DNA of 64,000 bases from an uncultured Lachnospiraceae bacterium (GTDB taxonomy: Bacteria > Bacillota > Clostridia > Lachnospirales > Lachnospiraceae), in NCBI GenBank assembly GCA_903789615.1, contig CAIFEV010000001.1:124001-188000 (forward strand). The letters are read 5' to 3'. Each line of letters opens with the position of its first letter. The first letter of the stretch is position 1. Of this stretch, positions 23,908-33,639 are shown one piece after another. Position numbers and translations under genes: made by a program. The notes beneath the pieces are model-generated. The model saw only the letters and a program-made list of their open reading frames with translations, was not told the DNA's origin and did not search any database.

Positions 23908-26265
23908 ATGAGAGAAAAGATATCGCTTAACCGGGACTGGAAATTTGTGAAAGCGGCGGCTGACGCTGCAGATGCTGCCGGTAAAGAGGGCGAAACCATC
24001 TGCCTTCCGCACACCTGGAACGCAGAAGACGGGCAGGATGGCGGAAATGATTATTACCGCGGCACCTGCTGGTATTGTAAAGATCTGAATGATTTCCCCG
24101 GACAGACGGAGCTGGATAAACAGATTGCATCAGGCAGGCGGATTATTCTGGAAGTAAACGGGGCCGCCTGCAGCAGTGAAGTATTTGTCAACGGCAGAAA
24201 GCTGGCAGGACACGAGGACGGCTTCTCGACTTTCCGGGTTGACCTCACCGATGCTCTTGCAGCGGGAGAAAAAAGAATTCTCGCTATATCCTGTGACAAT
24301 GCGGACAATGATCATGTTTATCCGCAGAAGGCAGATTTCACGTTCTATGGAGGGCTGTACCGGGATGTGAATCTTCTGTATGCGGACCGTGTCCATCTGG
24401 CCCTTCTGCACAACGGAACCTGCGGCGTGACCGTGACGACAGAGGTCTGTCTTCGCGACAGAAGCGCGACAGTCATGGCAGAAGCTCTTGCGGAAGGATT
24501 TTCATCCCCGGAGGAAACACGGAACTGGCAGGTCATCTTTGAAATGCTGGACAACTCGGGAAAAATAACGGCAGCTGCGGCAGCAGACATCGATTTTTCC
24601 GGAGAGAGCCGTACGGAATTTGACGTGAAGAAGGTGCATCTGTGGGACGGTGTGAGGGATCCGTACCTTTACACGATGCGCGCGCGGCTTGTGAAGCGAC
24701 AGGCGGGGACAAAAGCAGCTTCGGACACGGACGCGGTTTTGGTGCGTTTCGGCTGCCGGGTCATGGCGGCAGACCCGCAGAGAGGATTCCTGTTAAACGG
24801 AAGGCCGTATCCTCTGCGCGGAGTTTCCATGCACCAGGATTACAAGGGGCTCGGCAATGCGCTGACAAAAAAGCAGTTTGACGAGGATATGGGATTTATC
24901 CGGGAAATCGGTGCAAATACCGTCAGACTCGCTCATTACCAGCACTCACAGATTTTCTATGACCTGTGCGATGAAAACGGGATCGTGGTATGGACAGAAA
25001 TTCCTTTTATCACGATGTACATGAAAAATGGCCGGAAGAATACGCTGGATCAGATGACGGATCTGGTTCTGCAGAATATCAATCACCCCTGCATAGCTGC
25101 CTGGGGACTTTCCAATGAGATTACGGCAGCCAGCGCCGTATCCGAAGATCTGATGGATAATCTCCGGGCCCTGAACGATTTGTGCCACCGCCTGGATCCC
25201 GGCAGGCTGACGACAATAGCAGATGTCTTCATGCTGGAGACGGACAGCCCGATTCTGAAAATTCCGGATGTGAACAGTTACAATTTATATTTTGGCTGGT
25301 ATGTCGGCTCGATGCAGGACACGGATGCGTTTTTTGACAAGTATCATACAGAATATCCGGACCGCGTGATCGGGTTTTCTGAGTACGGTGCGGATGCGAA
25401 TCCGGCTTTTCAGGCGGAAGATCCGAAGCAGGGCGATTACACGGAAGGGTATCAGGCACTGTATCATGAGCATATGATCCGGATGATAGAGGAAAGGCCA
25501 TATCTCTGGGCAACGCATGTCTGGAATCTGTTTGATTTTGCAGCCGACGGCCGGGATGAGGGCGGAAAGCACGGCGAAAATCAGAAGGGACTGGTCACAT
25601 TTGACAGGAAGATCCGCAAGGATGCTTTTTATGCCTACAAGGCAGTGTGGAACCGGACCGAGCCCTTCGTTCATCTGTGCGGAAAGCGGTACGTAAACCG
25701 GGAGCACGAAATCACGAAGATCAAGGCTTACAGCAATCTTCCGGTCGTAAGGCTTACCGTGGACGGAGAGGATTACGGAGAAAAGACGGGAGACGGTGTT
25801 TTTGAGTGGAAGGTTCGTCTGAAGCAGGAAAACAGGGATATACATATAAGTGCTGAGGCATCCGGAGGAGAATCCTTCTGCCTTCCGGCCGGTGCAACCG
25901 TTCGGGATGAAATGCAGATCCGGAAAGTTCCGGAGGCAGATCCGTCGTATGTATATGGAGAATTTAAAGGGGGCGCCGCAAACTGGTTTGACAGCTCGCA
26001 GACAGATCCTTCCTGTTATTCGGTGGAGGACACACTGGGAGAGCTGCGGGAGAATGAACAGGCAGCGGCTGTCGTCGGAGAACTCATGAACCGGGCGGCA
26101 AAAAGCCGGGGCGATGTTGCAGAAGCAGTGAAAGACAATCCCGGACTTCAGAAAATGCTCGGAAGAATGAAGATGATATCCCTGCTGGAACAGGGCGGAG
26201 CGGACAAAGAGGATATCCGGCAGCTCAACCGGATTCTGCAGACCATTCCGAAGAAAGACAGATGA
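23908..26265 (+). CDS. GH2 beta-galactosidase-family glycosidase
   Basis: A 785-residue glycoside hydrolase of family 2. The order is sugar-binding beta-sandwich (RDWKFV, LPHTWN, FYGGLYRDV), immunoglobulin-like domain, then TIM barrel with RGVSMHQDY, the acid/base glutamate in WGLSNEITA and the nucleophile glutamate in GFSEYGAD. A C-terminal Ig-like domain and an extra helical tail of about 110 residues follow. No signal peptide is present, so it acts inside the cell. Activity may be beta-galactosidase, beta-glucuronidase or another GH2 type; sequence alone does not decide. It is 3 bases after the transporter gene. Confidence 0.9.
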   Translation: MREKISLNRDWKFVKAAADAADAAGKEGETICLPHTWNAEDGQDGGNDYYRGTCWYCKDLNDFPGQTELDKQIASGRRIILEVNGAACSSEVFVNGRKLAGHEDGFSTFRVDLTDALAAGEKRILAISCDNADNDHVYPQKADFTFYGGLYRDVNLLYADRVHLALLHNGTCGVTVTTEVCLRDRSATVMAEALAEGFSSPEETRNWQVIFEMLDNSGKITAAAAADIDFSGESRTEFDVKKVHLWDGVRDPYLYTMRARLVKRQAGTKAASDTDAVLVRFGCRVMAADPQRGFLLNGRPYPLRGVSMHQDYKGLGNALTKKQFDEDMGFIREIGANTVRLAHYQHSQIFYDLCDENGIVVWTEIPFITMYMKNGRKNTLDQMTDLVLQNINHPCIAAWGLSNEITAASAVSEDLMDNLRALNDLCHRLDPGRLTTIADVFMLETDSPILKIPDVNSYNLYFGWYVGSMQDTDAFFDKYHTEYPDRVIGFSEYGADANPAFQAEDPKQGDYTEGYQALYHEHMIRMIEERPYLWATHVWNLFDFAADGRDEGGKHGENQKGLVTFDRKIRKDAFYAYKAVWNRTEPFVHLCGKRYVNREHEITKIKAYSNLPVVRLTVDGEDYGEKTGDGVFEWKVRLKQENRDIHISAEASGGESFCLPAGATVRDEMQIRKVPEADPSYVYGEFKGGAANWFDSSQTDPSCYSVEDTLGELRENEQAAAVVGELMNRAAKSRGDVAEAVKDNPGLQKMLGRMKMISLLEQGGADKEDIRQLNRILQTIPKKDR

Positions 26266-26326
26266 ACAGTCAGAATGCAGCTTGCGGATTGCGGCAGTCA
26301 GGTGTATGCCGGGAAAGGAAAAAATC

Positions 26327-27187
26327 ATGCAGACAGGTGTTCAGCAGATACAGCTTCGGACCGAAGTAAAGACAGAGGATTCCGCCAGGCGGGCACTGCG
26401 GGAGATAAAGAAGGCGGGATTTGACGGTTTGGAACTGAACCGGTATATGCTGCACAAAATGCCGGCTGCAATCCGCCTGTTCACAAAGATGGCCGGCATG
26501 GAGATGGGCGCCGGCGGCAGTCTTCCCTGGAAAGAGATGATCGCAGACAGCGGTCTGTCTGTTCTGGCGATGCACACGGACCTCGGCAGTCTGGAGAAGG
26601 ACCCGCAGGCCGTGCTGGATGAGGCGAAGACGTTTGGAACCAGGCGGATCGTTCTGACCGGGATGTATCACTATGATTACGGAAACCGCGAATCGGTGTC
26701 AGAGCTTGTCAGGCGGTTAAATCATGCAGGGAAACTCTGTGCTGAGAGCGGTTTTGCATTCTTCTATCATAATCATAACTGTGAGTTTCTGCGCGATAAG
26801 ACCGGAGCGCTGGCCTTCGACCGGCTGGTGGACGGCACCGATCCGTCTCTGGTGAGCTTCGAGTTTGACTGCTTCTGGGCAGCGGAGACAGGGTGTGATG
26901 TTGTCGGACGGATGCGCCGGATGGGAAAGAGGATAAAACTGCTGCACATCAACGACCGGGGAATCCGACCGGCAGGAGCGGCCGGTTCCATCCTGAAATC
27001 AGACGGTATGGAACTCGGAACGGGGAATATGCCGCTTGAAGCGATTCTGACTCAGGCGGCAGAAACCTGTGATGCCGTGATTCTGGAGACTCACAGAAAC
27101 TGGATCGGAAAGGATCCGGTACGATCGCTGCAGATGAGCGGAGCGTGGCTGCAGGAGCATCTTGACGGTGCGGGAGACAGAAAATGA
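26327..27187 (+). CDS. Sugar phosphate isomerase/epimerase-type TIM-barrel protein
   Basis: A 286-residue protein of the xylose-isomerase-like TIM-barrel superfamily. The conserved metal-site pieces are visible as FYHNHNCEF, SFEFDCFWA, LLHINDRG and ILETHRNW. Members isomerise or epimerise sugars, or act as 3-dehydro-sugar lyases/isomerases in glycan pathways. ATG 26327 is supported by GGGAAAGGA upstream; an upstream in-frame TTG gives an atypical N terminus. It overlaps the GH78 start by four bases. The position among four glycosidases suggests processing of an unusual released sugar or oxidised glycoside. The exact reaction is unknown. Confidence 0.8.
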   Translation: MQTGVQQIQLRTEVKTEDSARRALREIKKAGFDGLELNRYMLHKMPAAIRLFTKMAGMEMGAGGSLPWKEMIADSGLSVLAMHTDLGSLEKDPQAVLDEAKTFGTRRIVLTGMYHYDYGNRESVSELVRRLNHAGKLCAESGFAFFYHNHNCEFLRDKTGALAFDRLVDGTDPSLVSFEFDCFWAAETGCDVVGRMRRMGKRIKLLHINDRGIRPAGAAGSILKSDGMELGTGNMPLEAILTQAAETCDAVILETHRNWIGKDPVRSLQMSGAWLQEHLDGAGDRK

Positions 27188-29472
27188 GTGAAAATGACAG
27201 ATGCCGGGAGATGCTCCGGGACCACTTCATACAGACGGATACGCCGTATACGGAAGGGGCGGTCGATGTTCTGGAACAGGACATTCAGATTGCAGACGGC
27301 CTTCAGAAAGCAGCGCTGTACATCACGGCACTGGGGGTATACGAGGGGCAGATCGACGGAAAAAAAGTCGGGGATATTCTGTTTGCGCCCGGCTATACCT
27401 ATTATCCGCGGGAACTGCAGGCCAATGATTATGATGTCACCGGAATGCTGCGGGAAGCGGGAACACATACGCTCCGGGTATATCTCGGACAGGGTTGGTA
27501 CTGCGGGCGCTACACGTTCGACAACCGGACACAGATTTACGGTCGTCACGCGGCAGTTTCGTGGATTCTTTTCCTGACATACAGGGACGGAAAAACACAG
27601 CAGGTTTATTCGGATCCGGAGACGGTGCGGTCCCTGACGAGCCCGTATGAATATGCCGGTCTTTATGACGGGGAGATCTATCATGCCAATGTTATCCCGC
27701 AGGAGAGTGATGTCCGGGTGGTTCCCTGTGAAGAACCGCTGCCGGCCGTGCTGGATGAACCTCTGTGCTTTACAAGAACAGCAGAGGAAATGCCGGTTCG
27801 CGCGGTGAAGGTTCTGGAAACAGAGAAGCCTGTCACGATTCTGGATTTTGGCCAGAATTTCGCGGGATTCATAACGATTAACCCGGAAGCGCTGTGCAGG
27901 GAAAATGAAAATGTGCCGGCGGGAATCAGACTGCAGCTTCGCCACGGGGAGATTTTAAAACCGGACGGTTCTCTATACACGGCGAATCTGCGGAAGGCAA
28001 AAGCCGAGATCGTCTATTATACCGGTGAAGGTGTGCAGGAGACCTATACACCGCGGTTCACCTATATGGGGTTCCGGTATGCACAGCTCACCGGTGCCCC
28101 CTATACACCGGGCCTCCTGAAGGCATTCTGTATTCACACGCAGATGCGGCGCACGGGAACCTTCACGTGTAAAAACAGCGGGGTGGAGCGGATATATCTG
28201 AATCAGCTCTGGAGTCAGAAGAGCAATTTCATCGAGGTGCCGACCGACTGCCCGCAGAGAGACGAGCGTATGGGGTATACAGGCGATTGTCAGGCATTCG
28301 CTCCGGCGGGATGTTACAACTACGATATACGGGCATTTCTGACCAAGTTCCTGCGGGATATCCGTTACACACAGAAGGATCACAGTCAGCACTATGTGGC
28401 GCCGGTCGTGCCGGCCATGGGACCGGAAAAACCGGGGATGTTGAATATGCTCGGCTGGGGAGATGCCGTCACGATTCTGCCGGATCTGATCTACAGGCAG
28501 TACGGCGATCCGTCGGCGCTTGTGCGCCAGTATGAGAGTATGAAGGAGCATACAGACTGTATCATCTCGCACATGGGCGGATTCATGGGGAGAAAAAATC
28601 TGTGGATCGCCCCGAATCTCGGGGACTGGCTGGCTCCCGGGAAGGACGTGAAATACATGGCAATGCACAACGGCCCGGTGTCGAATGCATTTGTCGTGAA
28701 TGATTTGCGGATTCTGGTAAAAGCCGCCCGAATGTTCGGGCATGCGGAGGATGAAAGACGTTACGGTTCGCAGCTGGAAAAAACAGAATATGCCTACCAT
28801 CAGGTGTTCATCGGCAAAGACGGCCGGATGAACGACGATTACCAGGGGGCATACGTGATGGCGCTGGCGCTGGTGATTGATGAGCAGAAGGAGGAAAAGA
28901 TCTGGAAAAGCCTGTACAGGACTTTGAGAGAAAAACTGCAGTCGGACGGCATTCAGACCGGTTTTTACGCGACAGGGTATTTACTTCCGATGCTCGCCCG
29001 GCACGGCGACGCGAAGCTGGCGTATGACCTGCTTTTACAGGACAGGTGCCCGGGCTGGATGTATCAGGTAAAGTCCGGAGCGACGACGATCTGGGAGCGC
29101 TGGGACAGTCTGCGCCCGGACGGATCTGTAAACGAGACAGAGATGAAAGGCGGAAACATGGTGTCGTTCAATCATTTCGCATTCGGGAGTGTCGGACGAT
29201 TCTTCTATGAAGACATTCTCGGGATTCAGGCGGCAGAACCGGGATTTTCCGCTGTCCGCATCGCCCCCTGCCCGGACAGAAGGCTCGGGCGCGCTGCCGG
29301 GAGCTACGAGAGTGTAAACGGCCGGATCGCCGTATCGTGGGAATACGGGCAGGAAGGGAGCATTCACTACGACATCGAAGTTCCGGTCAGAAGTGAGATA
29401 TGCCTGCCGGGCAGAGCAAAAGAGACAGTGGCACCCGGATGCTTCCGGTATGATTGTACTGCTGCGGACTGA
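27184..29472 (+). CDS. GH78 alpha-L-rhamnosidase
   Basis: A 762-residue intracellular rhamnosidase with an N-terminal beta-sandwich (YITALGVYEGQIDGKKVGD; PGYTYYPRELQ), a central (alpha/alpha)6 barrel and a C-terminal sandwich. The catalytic signature is DCPQRDERMGYTGD at residues of about 356-369, where the usual Trp is Tyr, followed by the second acidic site in SGATTIWERWDSL. It removes terminal rhamnose from rhamnogalacturonan fragments or plant glycosides. No signal peptide is present. The start overlaps the preceding gene in ATGA. Confidence 0.94.
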   Translation: MSENDRCREMLRDHFIQTDTPYTEGAVDVLEQDIQIADGLQKAALYITALGVYEGQIDGKKVGDILFAPGYTYYPRELQANDYDVTGMLREAGTHTLRVYLGQGWYCGRYTFDNRTQIYGRHAAVSWILFLTYRDGKTQQVYSDPETVRSLTSPYEYAGLYDGEIYHANVIPQESDVRVVPCEEPLPAVLDEPLCFTRTAEEMPVRAVKVLETEKPVTILDFGQNFAGFITINPEALCRENENVPAGIRLQLRHGEILKPDGSLYTANLRKAKAEIVYYTGEGVQETYTPRFTYMGFRYAQLTGAPYTPGLLKAFCIHTQMRRTGTFTCKNSGVERIYLNQLWSQKSNFIEVPTDCPQRDERMGYTGDCQAFAPAGCYNYDIRAFLTKFLRDIRYTQKDHSQHYVAPVVPAMGPEKPGMLNMLGWGDAVTILPDLIYRQYGDPSALVRQYESMKEHTDCIISHMGGFMGRKNLWIAPNLGDWLAPGKDVKYMAMHNGPVSNAFVVNDLRILVKAARMFGHAEDERRYGSQLEKTEYAYHQVFIGKDGRMNDDYQGAYVMALALVIDEQKEEKIWKSLYRTLREKLQSDGIQTGFYATGYLLPMLARHGDAKLAYDLLLQDRCPGWMYQVKSGATTIWERWDSLRPDGSVNETEMKGGNMVSFNHFAFGSVGRFFYEDILGIQAAEPGFSAVRIAPCPDRRLGRAAGSYESVNGRIAVSWEYGQEGSIHYDIEVPVRSEICLPGRAKETVAPGCFRYDCTAAD

Positions 29473-29537
29473 ATATATAGGCGAAAAGAGTCCGATCCAA
29501 ATGCGGAAGTGACCTTTGTGTGAAAAGGTGTGAGAGT

Positions 29538-30350
29538 ATGGAAACGAAAAAGAAAAAGGTGAACTGGAAAATAATCCTGAGTTGTATTGCCGCATTTTTT
29601 CTGGTGGAATGGCTGCTTATCGGCTATCGCTTTGGCTTTGGACCCTTTAAAAGTCTGGGAGACATCCGCATGAGAAAATTGGAGGGAAATGCTTCAACCT
29701 ACAGTATGGAACATGTGGCTTTATTGGAAGGAAATCCGCTGCAGGGGGATAATATATGTTTTCTCGGATCGTCGGTAACGTACGGAGCTGCGTCGCTTAG
29801 GGAAGGGATTCCTGAGTATTTTGCTGCCCGGTTTGGCTGTTCCGTTACAAAAGAAGCTGTCAGCGGAACAACGCTTGTGGATAATGGAAAAAGCTCCTAT
29901 GTGCAGAGAATGTTACACAATCTGGACCCTGATGCCCATTATGACCTTTTTGTCTGTCAGCTTTCAACCAACGACGCGACAAAGGAACTGCCTCTGGGTG
30001 AAATCTCTGACAGCATGGAATTAAATGCGTTTGATACCACCACAATAACCGGAGCTTGTGAATACATCATCTGTTATGCAAAGTCTGTCTGGAATTGTCC
30101 GGTCGTGTTCTATACCGGATCCAGGTATGACAGCGAAACGTACGATGCCATGGTGAGCCGTTTGATGGAACTTCAGGAAAAGTGGGGTATAGGTGTTCTG
30201 GATCTGTGGCATAGTACTGAATTTAATTCCATCCCCGATGAGAAGCGCGCACTTTACATGTACGATAATATCCATCCGACAAAAGCAGGATATCGAGACT
30301 GGTGGTGTCCTGAGATGGAGCGGCAGATTATGAAATATCTTTCCGAGTGA
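29538..30350 (+). CDS. Membrane-anchored SGNH/GDSL-type hydrolase
   Basis: A 270-residue SGNH hydrolase with one N-terminal membrane helix (IILSCIAAFFLVEWLLIGY, residues about 12-30), the nucleophile serine in FLGSSVTYG and the Asp-x2-His pair in YDNIHPTKAGY. It probably removes acetyl or other acyl esters from carbohydrate, with the catalytic domain facing outside or as an anchored protein. I use ATG 29538, preceded by AAAAGG; an in-frame GTG at 29520 is the alternative. The gene is visibly richer in A+T than its neighbours and uses codons such as ATA and TTA, so it may be a late insertion in the cluster. Confidence 0.82.
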   Translation: METKKKKVNWKIILSCIAAFFLVEWLLIGYRFGFGPFKSLGDIRMRKLEGNASTYSMEHVALLEGNPLQGDNICFLGSSVTYGAASLREGIPEYFAARFGCSVTKEAVSGTTLVDNGKSSYVQRMLHNLDPDAHYDLFVCQLSTNDATKELPLGEISDSMELNAFDTTTITGACEYIICYAKSVWNCPVVFYTGSRYDSETYDAMVSRLMELQEKWGIGVLDLWHSTEFNSIPDEKRALYMYDNIHPTKAGYRDWWCPEMERQIMKYLSE

Positions 30351-30363
30351 AAGGAGACAGGAT

Positions 30364-32253
30364 TTGGACAACATTTTTTGCAATCCGGTCAATGTACCGT
30401 ATCGCTATCAGTTCAACCGGGACCCGCGGCTTGAGGGGAAAATACAGATCTGCCGGGAAGCGGCAGATCCGTCGATGATCCTGTTCAAGGGAAGGTATTA
30501 CATCTTTCCGTCTATGAATCTGGGCGTGTGGGTGTCAGACGATCTGGCGCACTGGCAATACGAGAAACTTCCGGAGGAACTTCCGCTGTACGATTATGCG
30601 CCGGATGTGCGCGTAATGGGAGATTACGTGTATTTCTGCGCTTCCAGACGCGAGGAAAACTGCGACCGGTACCGGACGAAGGATATCGTGAACGGACCCT
30701 ATGAGAAGATAAAGGGCAGTTTCCCGTTCTGGGACCCGAATCTTTTTATAGATGATGACGGAAAAGTATATTTTTACTGGGGATGCTCCAATATCACGCC
30801 GATTTACGGGACAGAGCTGGATCCCGAGACGATGAATCCTGTCCGTCCTGCGGTGGAGTGTATATCCGGTCATCCGGATACGAACGGATTCGAGCGGATT
30901 GGTGAGGACAATTCACTGCCGCCGGCCGGACCGCAGGAGGCCGATGAGGGGTACCGGGCGTTTTTAAAGGGCCACGGCCTTCGGGAAGAGGATGTGCCGG
31001 AGGCTGTGAGGCCGCTCATCCGCGGGATGTTCACAAACCGGCCGTTCATAGAAGGCGCCTGGATGGACAAGCACGGCGGGAAGTACTATCTTCAGTATGC
31101 ATTTGCCGGGACGCAGTACAACACATACGGAGACGGTGTCTATGTGAGTGATGCGCCGCTCGGGCCGTTCCGCCTCCAGAAGAATAATCCGTATTCGTAT
31201 CAGCCGGGCGGTTTTCTGCCGGGAGCCGGCCACGGATCCACTATGGAGGATCGCAACGGACACCTCTGGCATGCGGCGACTATGCGCATCAGCGTGAATC
31301 ATGATTTTGAGCGGCGGGTCGGAATATGGCCGGCCGGATACGACCGGGACGGGGAAATGTTCTGCAATCAGCGGTATGGTGACTGGCCGCGCCGGATGAC
31401 AGGGCTTTCCGATCCCTGGGCGGAACCGGAGTGGATGCTTCTTTCTTCCGGCAAGAAGATGAGCGCCTCTTCATTCACGGCGGGGCACGACCCTCAGCAG
31501 GCATCCGCGGAAGATGTGAGAACCTGGTGGCGTGCCGCCACGAACAGCCGGAGGGAATGGCTCCAGATGGATCTGGGCGGCTGTTTTCAGGTCCGGGCTG
31601 TCCAGATCAATTTTGCCGATGATGCGATTGACATCCCGGTGCCCGGTAAAATCAGAGGAGGCAGTCAGGCACGCTTCATCGATGGCCGTATACTTCCGAC
31701 CCGGTGGAAACTGGAAGGCTCCGCAAACGGAACAGAGTGGGAGATCCTCTGTGACAAGTCGGAGGCGCTGACCGATCTTCCGCATGACTTCATAGTCTTT
31801 GACAGCGGGAAAAGGATCCGGTTTCTGCGGCTTGGCAGCATACAGGTGCCATATGACCAGAATCCGTGTATCAGCGGACTCCGCGTGTTCGGAAACGGAG
31901 AGGACTGTGAGCTTCGTCCCTGTATTCCCGACTTTACCGCAGAGAGGACCGGAGATCTGGACATGCAGGTCTGCGTGCGCGATGCGGGGGCCGGAACACG
32001 GAAGCGGGCTCTGGGGTATGACATTATCTGGGGATATGCGCCGGACAAGCTGTACCACAGCTGCATGACATACACAAACGCAGACAGCGCTGAAAGCTTC
32101 AGAAAAATCGGAGCGCTGGTCAGAGGCGGTACATACTTCGTTCGGGTGGATGCGTTTAATGAATACGGTATTACACACGGGGCAGTGATCCGTCTGGGAG
32201 AGGAAACAGACGGCGTCAGCGATGCCGGACATGAGGGGATAAGGAGATACTGA
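30364..32253 (+). CDS. GH43-family glycosidase with C-terminal discoidin-like and fibronectin-like domains
   Basis: A 629-residue enzyme. The five-bladed propeller has the general base aspartate in AADPSMILFKGRYYIF, the second aspartate in FWDPNLFIDDDG and the acid glutamate in FIEGAWMDKHGGKYYL. About residues 360-520 look like an F5/8 type C (discoidin) domain with WWRAATNSRREWLQMDLGG, and the last 100 residues look like a fibronectin-III-like domain. Probable action is beta-xylosidase or alpha-arabinofuranosidase on imported oligosaccharides; there is no signal peptide. Translation starts at TTG 30364, since AAAGGAGA is correctly spaced and no ATG is near. Confidence 0.88.
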   Translation: MDNIFCNPVNVPYRYQFNRDPRLEGKIQICREAADPSMILFKGRYYIFPSMNLGVWVSDDLAHWQYEKLPEELPLYDYAPDVRVMGDYVYFCASRREENCDRYRTKDIVNGPYEKIKGSFPFWDPNLFIDDDGKVYFYWGCSNITPIYGTELDPETMNPVRPAVECISGHPDTNGFERIGEDNSLPPAGPQEADEGYRAFLKGHGLREEDVPEAVRPLIRGMFTNRPFIEGAWMDKHGGKYYLQYAFAGTQYNTYGDGVYVSDAPLGPFRLQKNNPYSYQPGGFLPGAGHGSTMEDRNGHLWHAATMRISVNHDFERRVGIWPAGYDRDGEMFCNQRYGDWPRRMTGLSDPWAEPEWMLLSSGKKMSASSFTAGHDPQQASAEDVRTWWRAATNSRREWLQMDLGGCFQVRAVQINFADDAIDIPVPGKIRGGSQARFIDGRILPTRWKLEGSANGTEWEILCDKSEALTDLPHDFIVFDSGKRIRFLRLGSIQVPYDQNPCISGLRVFGNGEDCELRPCIPDFTAERTGDLDMQVCVRDAGAGTRKRALGYDIIWGYAPDKLYHSCMTYTNADSAESFRKIGALVRGGTYFVRVDAFNEYGITHGAVIRLGEETDGVSDAGHEGIRRY

Positions 32254-32254
32254 A

Positions 32255-33520
32255 ATGAATGAACATTATCCGGAGACATTCCTGAAGGGAGCCGCGACGG
32301 CGGCGCATCAGGTGGAAGGAAACAATACGAACAGCGATTACTGGGTGATGGAACATCTGCCGCACAGCCAGTTTGCGGAGCCGTCCGGAGAAGCGGTTGA
32401 CCATTATCATCGCTACAGAGAGGATATGAAACTGCTGCGTGATGCAGGCGCCAATGCGTATCGCTTTTCGATTGAATGGGCGAGAATCGAACCGGTGAAA
32501 AATGTATTTGATGAGACGCAGCTCAGACACTACGCGCAGATGATTGACGAGTGCCGCGCAATCGGTCTTGAACCGGTTGTGACATTGATGCACTTTACTT
32601 CACCGGCATGGCTGATCCGGGAAGGCGGATGGGAGAATCCGGAGGTTGTGTCGTATTTTGCTGAATATGTCCGGCATGTTGCACCGATTCTTGTCGGAAA
32701 GGTCCGGTATGTATGCACGATCAATGAGGCAAATATGCGCCTTCAGCTGCAGGAACTCATGAAAAGTTACGGACGGCAGAAGACCGGGGCCGGAAGCGGA
32801 GTGCAGGTCGGCATTAACCTAAAAGGAGATCTGCGCGCCGGAATGCAGGAGATGGCAGAGGCGTTCGGACTTTCGGATCCCCGGAAGGCCGCCTGCTTTA
32901 TCTCACCTGCAACGCCGGAGGGCGACCGCCTGGTTATGCAGGCTCACCAGGCCGCGCGGGAAATTCTCAAGCAGGCGGACCCCACGATTCAGGCCGGTCT
33001 GACGCTCTCTCTGCATGATATTCAGGCGTGCCCGGGAGGAGAGCAGGAAGCGGACCGCATGTGGAAGGATGAGTTCACGCATTATCTTCCCTGGATTTCC
33101 GGCGATGACTTTCTGGGTGTTCAGAATTATACGAGGAAGTGCGTCAATGCGCAGGGATCCTGTGAGCCGGATCATCCGCGCGGCAGAACGCAGATGGGAT
33201 ATGAGATATATCCGGAGGCACTTGAGAATGTCCTGAGAAAAGTGGCCGGGGATTTTAAAGGAACCCTCATCGTGACGGAAAACGGCATCGCCACAGACGA
33301 TGATTCCCTGCGCTGCGATTTTATCCGGAAGGCGACGGAAGGAGTTAAAAACTGTATCCGGGATGGTATTCCGGTAAAGGGGTATTTCTACTGGAGCCTG
33401 CTTGACAATTTTGAGTGGCAGAAGGGATTTTCCATGACATTCGGCCTGATCGCGGTTGACAGGGAGCATGATATGACCCGGCATCCGAAGGAAAGTCTGA
33501 AACTGCTGGACAGCCTGTAA
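32255..33520 (+). CDS. GH1 beta-glycosidase
   Basis: A 421-residue GH1 enzyme, shorter than the usual 440-480. It has the N-terminal FLKGAATAAHQVEG, the acid/base glutamate in TINEAN (most relatives have NEP) and the nucleophile in VTENGIA, then FYWSLLDNFEW. No phosphate-binding pattern of 6-phospho-glycosidases is apparent, in keeping with a symporter and not a PTS in the operon, so free beta-glucosides or beta-galactosides are the likely substrates. It lies one base after the GH43 stop and closes the operon before a strong terminator. Confidence 0.92.
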   Translation: MNEHYPETFLKGAATAAHQVEGNNTNSDYWVMEHLPHSQFAEPSGEAVDHYHRYREDMKLLRDAGANAYRFSIEWARIEPVKNVFDETQLRHYAQMIDECRAIGLEPVVTLMHFTSPAWLIREGGWENPEVVSYFAEYVRHVAPILVGKVRYVCTINEANMRLQLQELMKSYGRQKTGAGSGVQVGINLKGDLRAGMQEMAEAFGLSDPRKAACFISPATPEGDRLVMQAHQAAREILKQADPTIQAGLTLSLHDIQACPGGEQEADRMWKDEFTHYLPWISGDDFLGVQNYTRKCVNAQGSCEPDHPRGRTQMGYEIYPEALENVLRKVAGDFKGTLIVTENGIATDDDSLRCDFIRKATEGVKNCIRDGIPVKGYFYWSLLDNFEWQKGFSMTFGLIAVDREHDMTRHPKESLKLLDSL

Positions 33521-33569
33521 AAGGCGTGATTACTGTACATTTTATTTTCGCCATAATATATTTTGCATT

Positions 33570-33616
33570 CCCGGCCGGGTTACGGTTTCTTACGTGCCCC
33601 GGCCGGGGCTTTTTTT
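33570..33616 (+). terminator. Intrinsic terminator after the glycan-use operon
   Basis: CCCGGCCGGG (33570-33579) can pair with CCCGGCCGGG within 33598-33607, giving a 10-bp GC stem, followed by CTTTTTTT. The right arm is itself palindromic (GCCCCGGCCGGGGC) and could form a smaller hairpin. Confidence 0.88.
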
Positions 33617-33639
33617 ATTTCAGAAATCCTTTACGGTTG

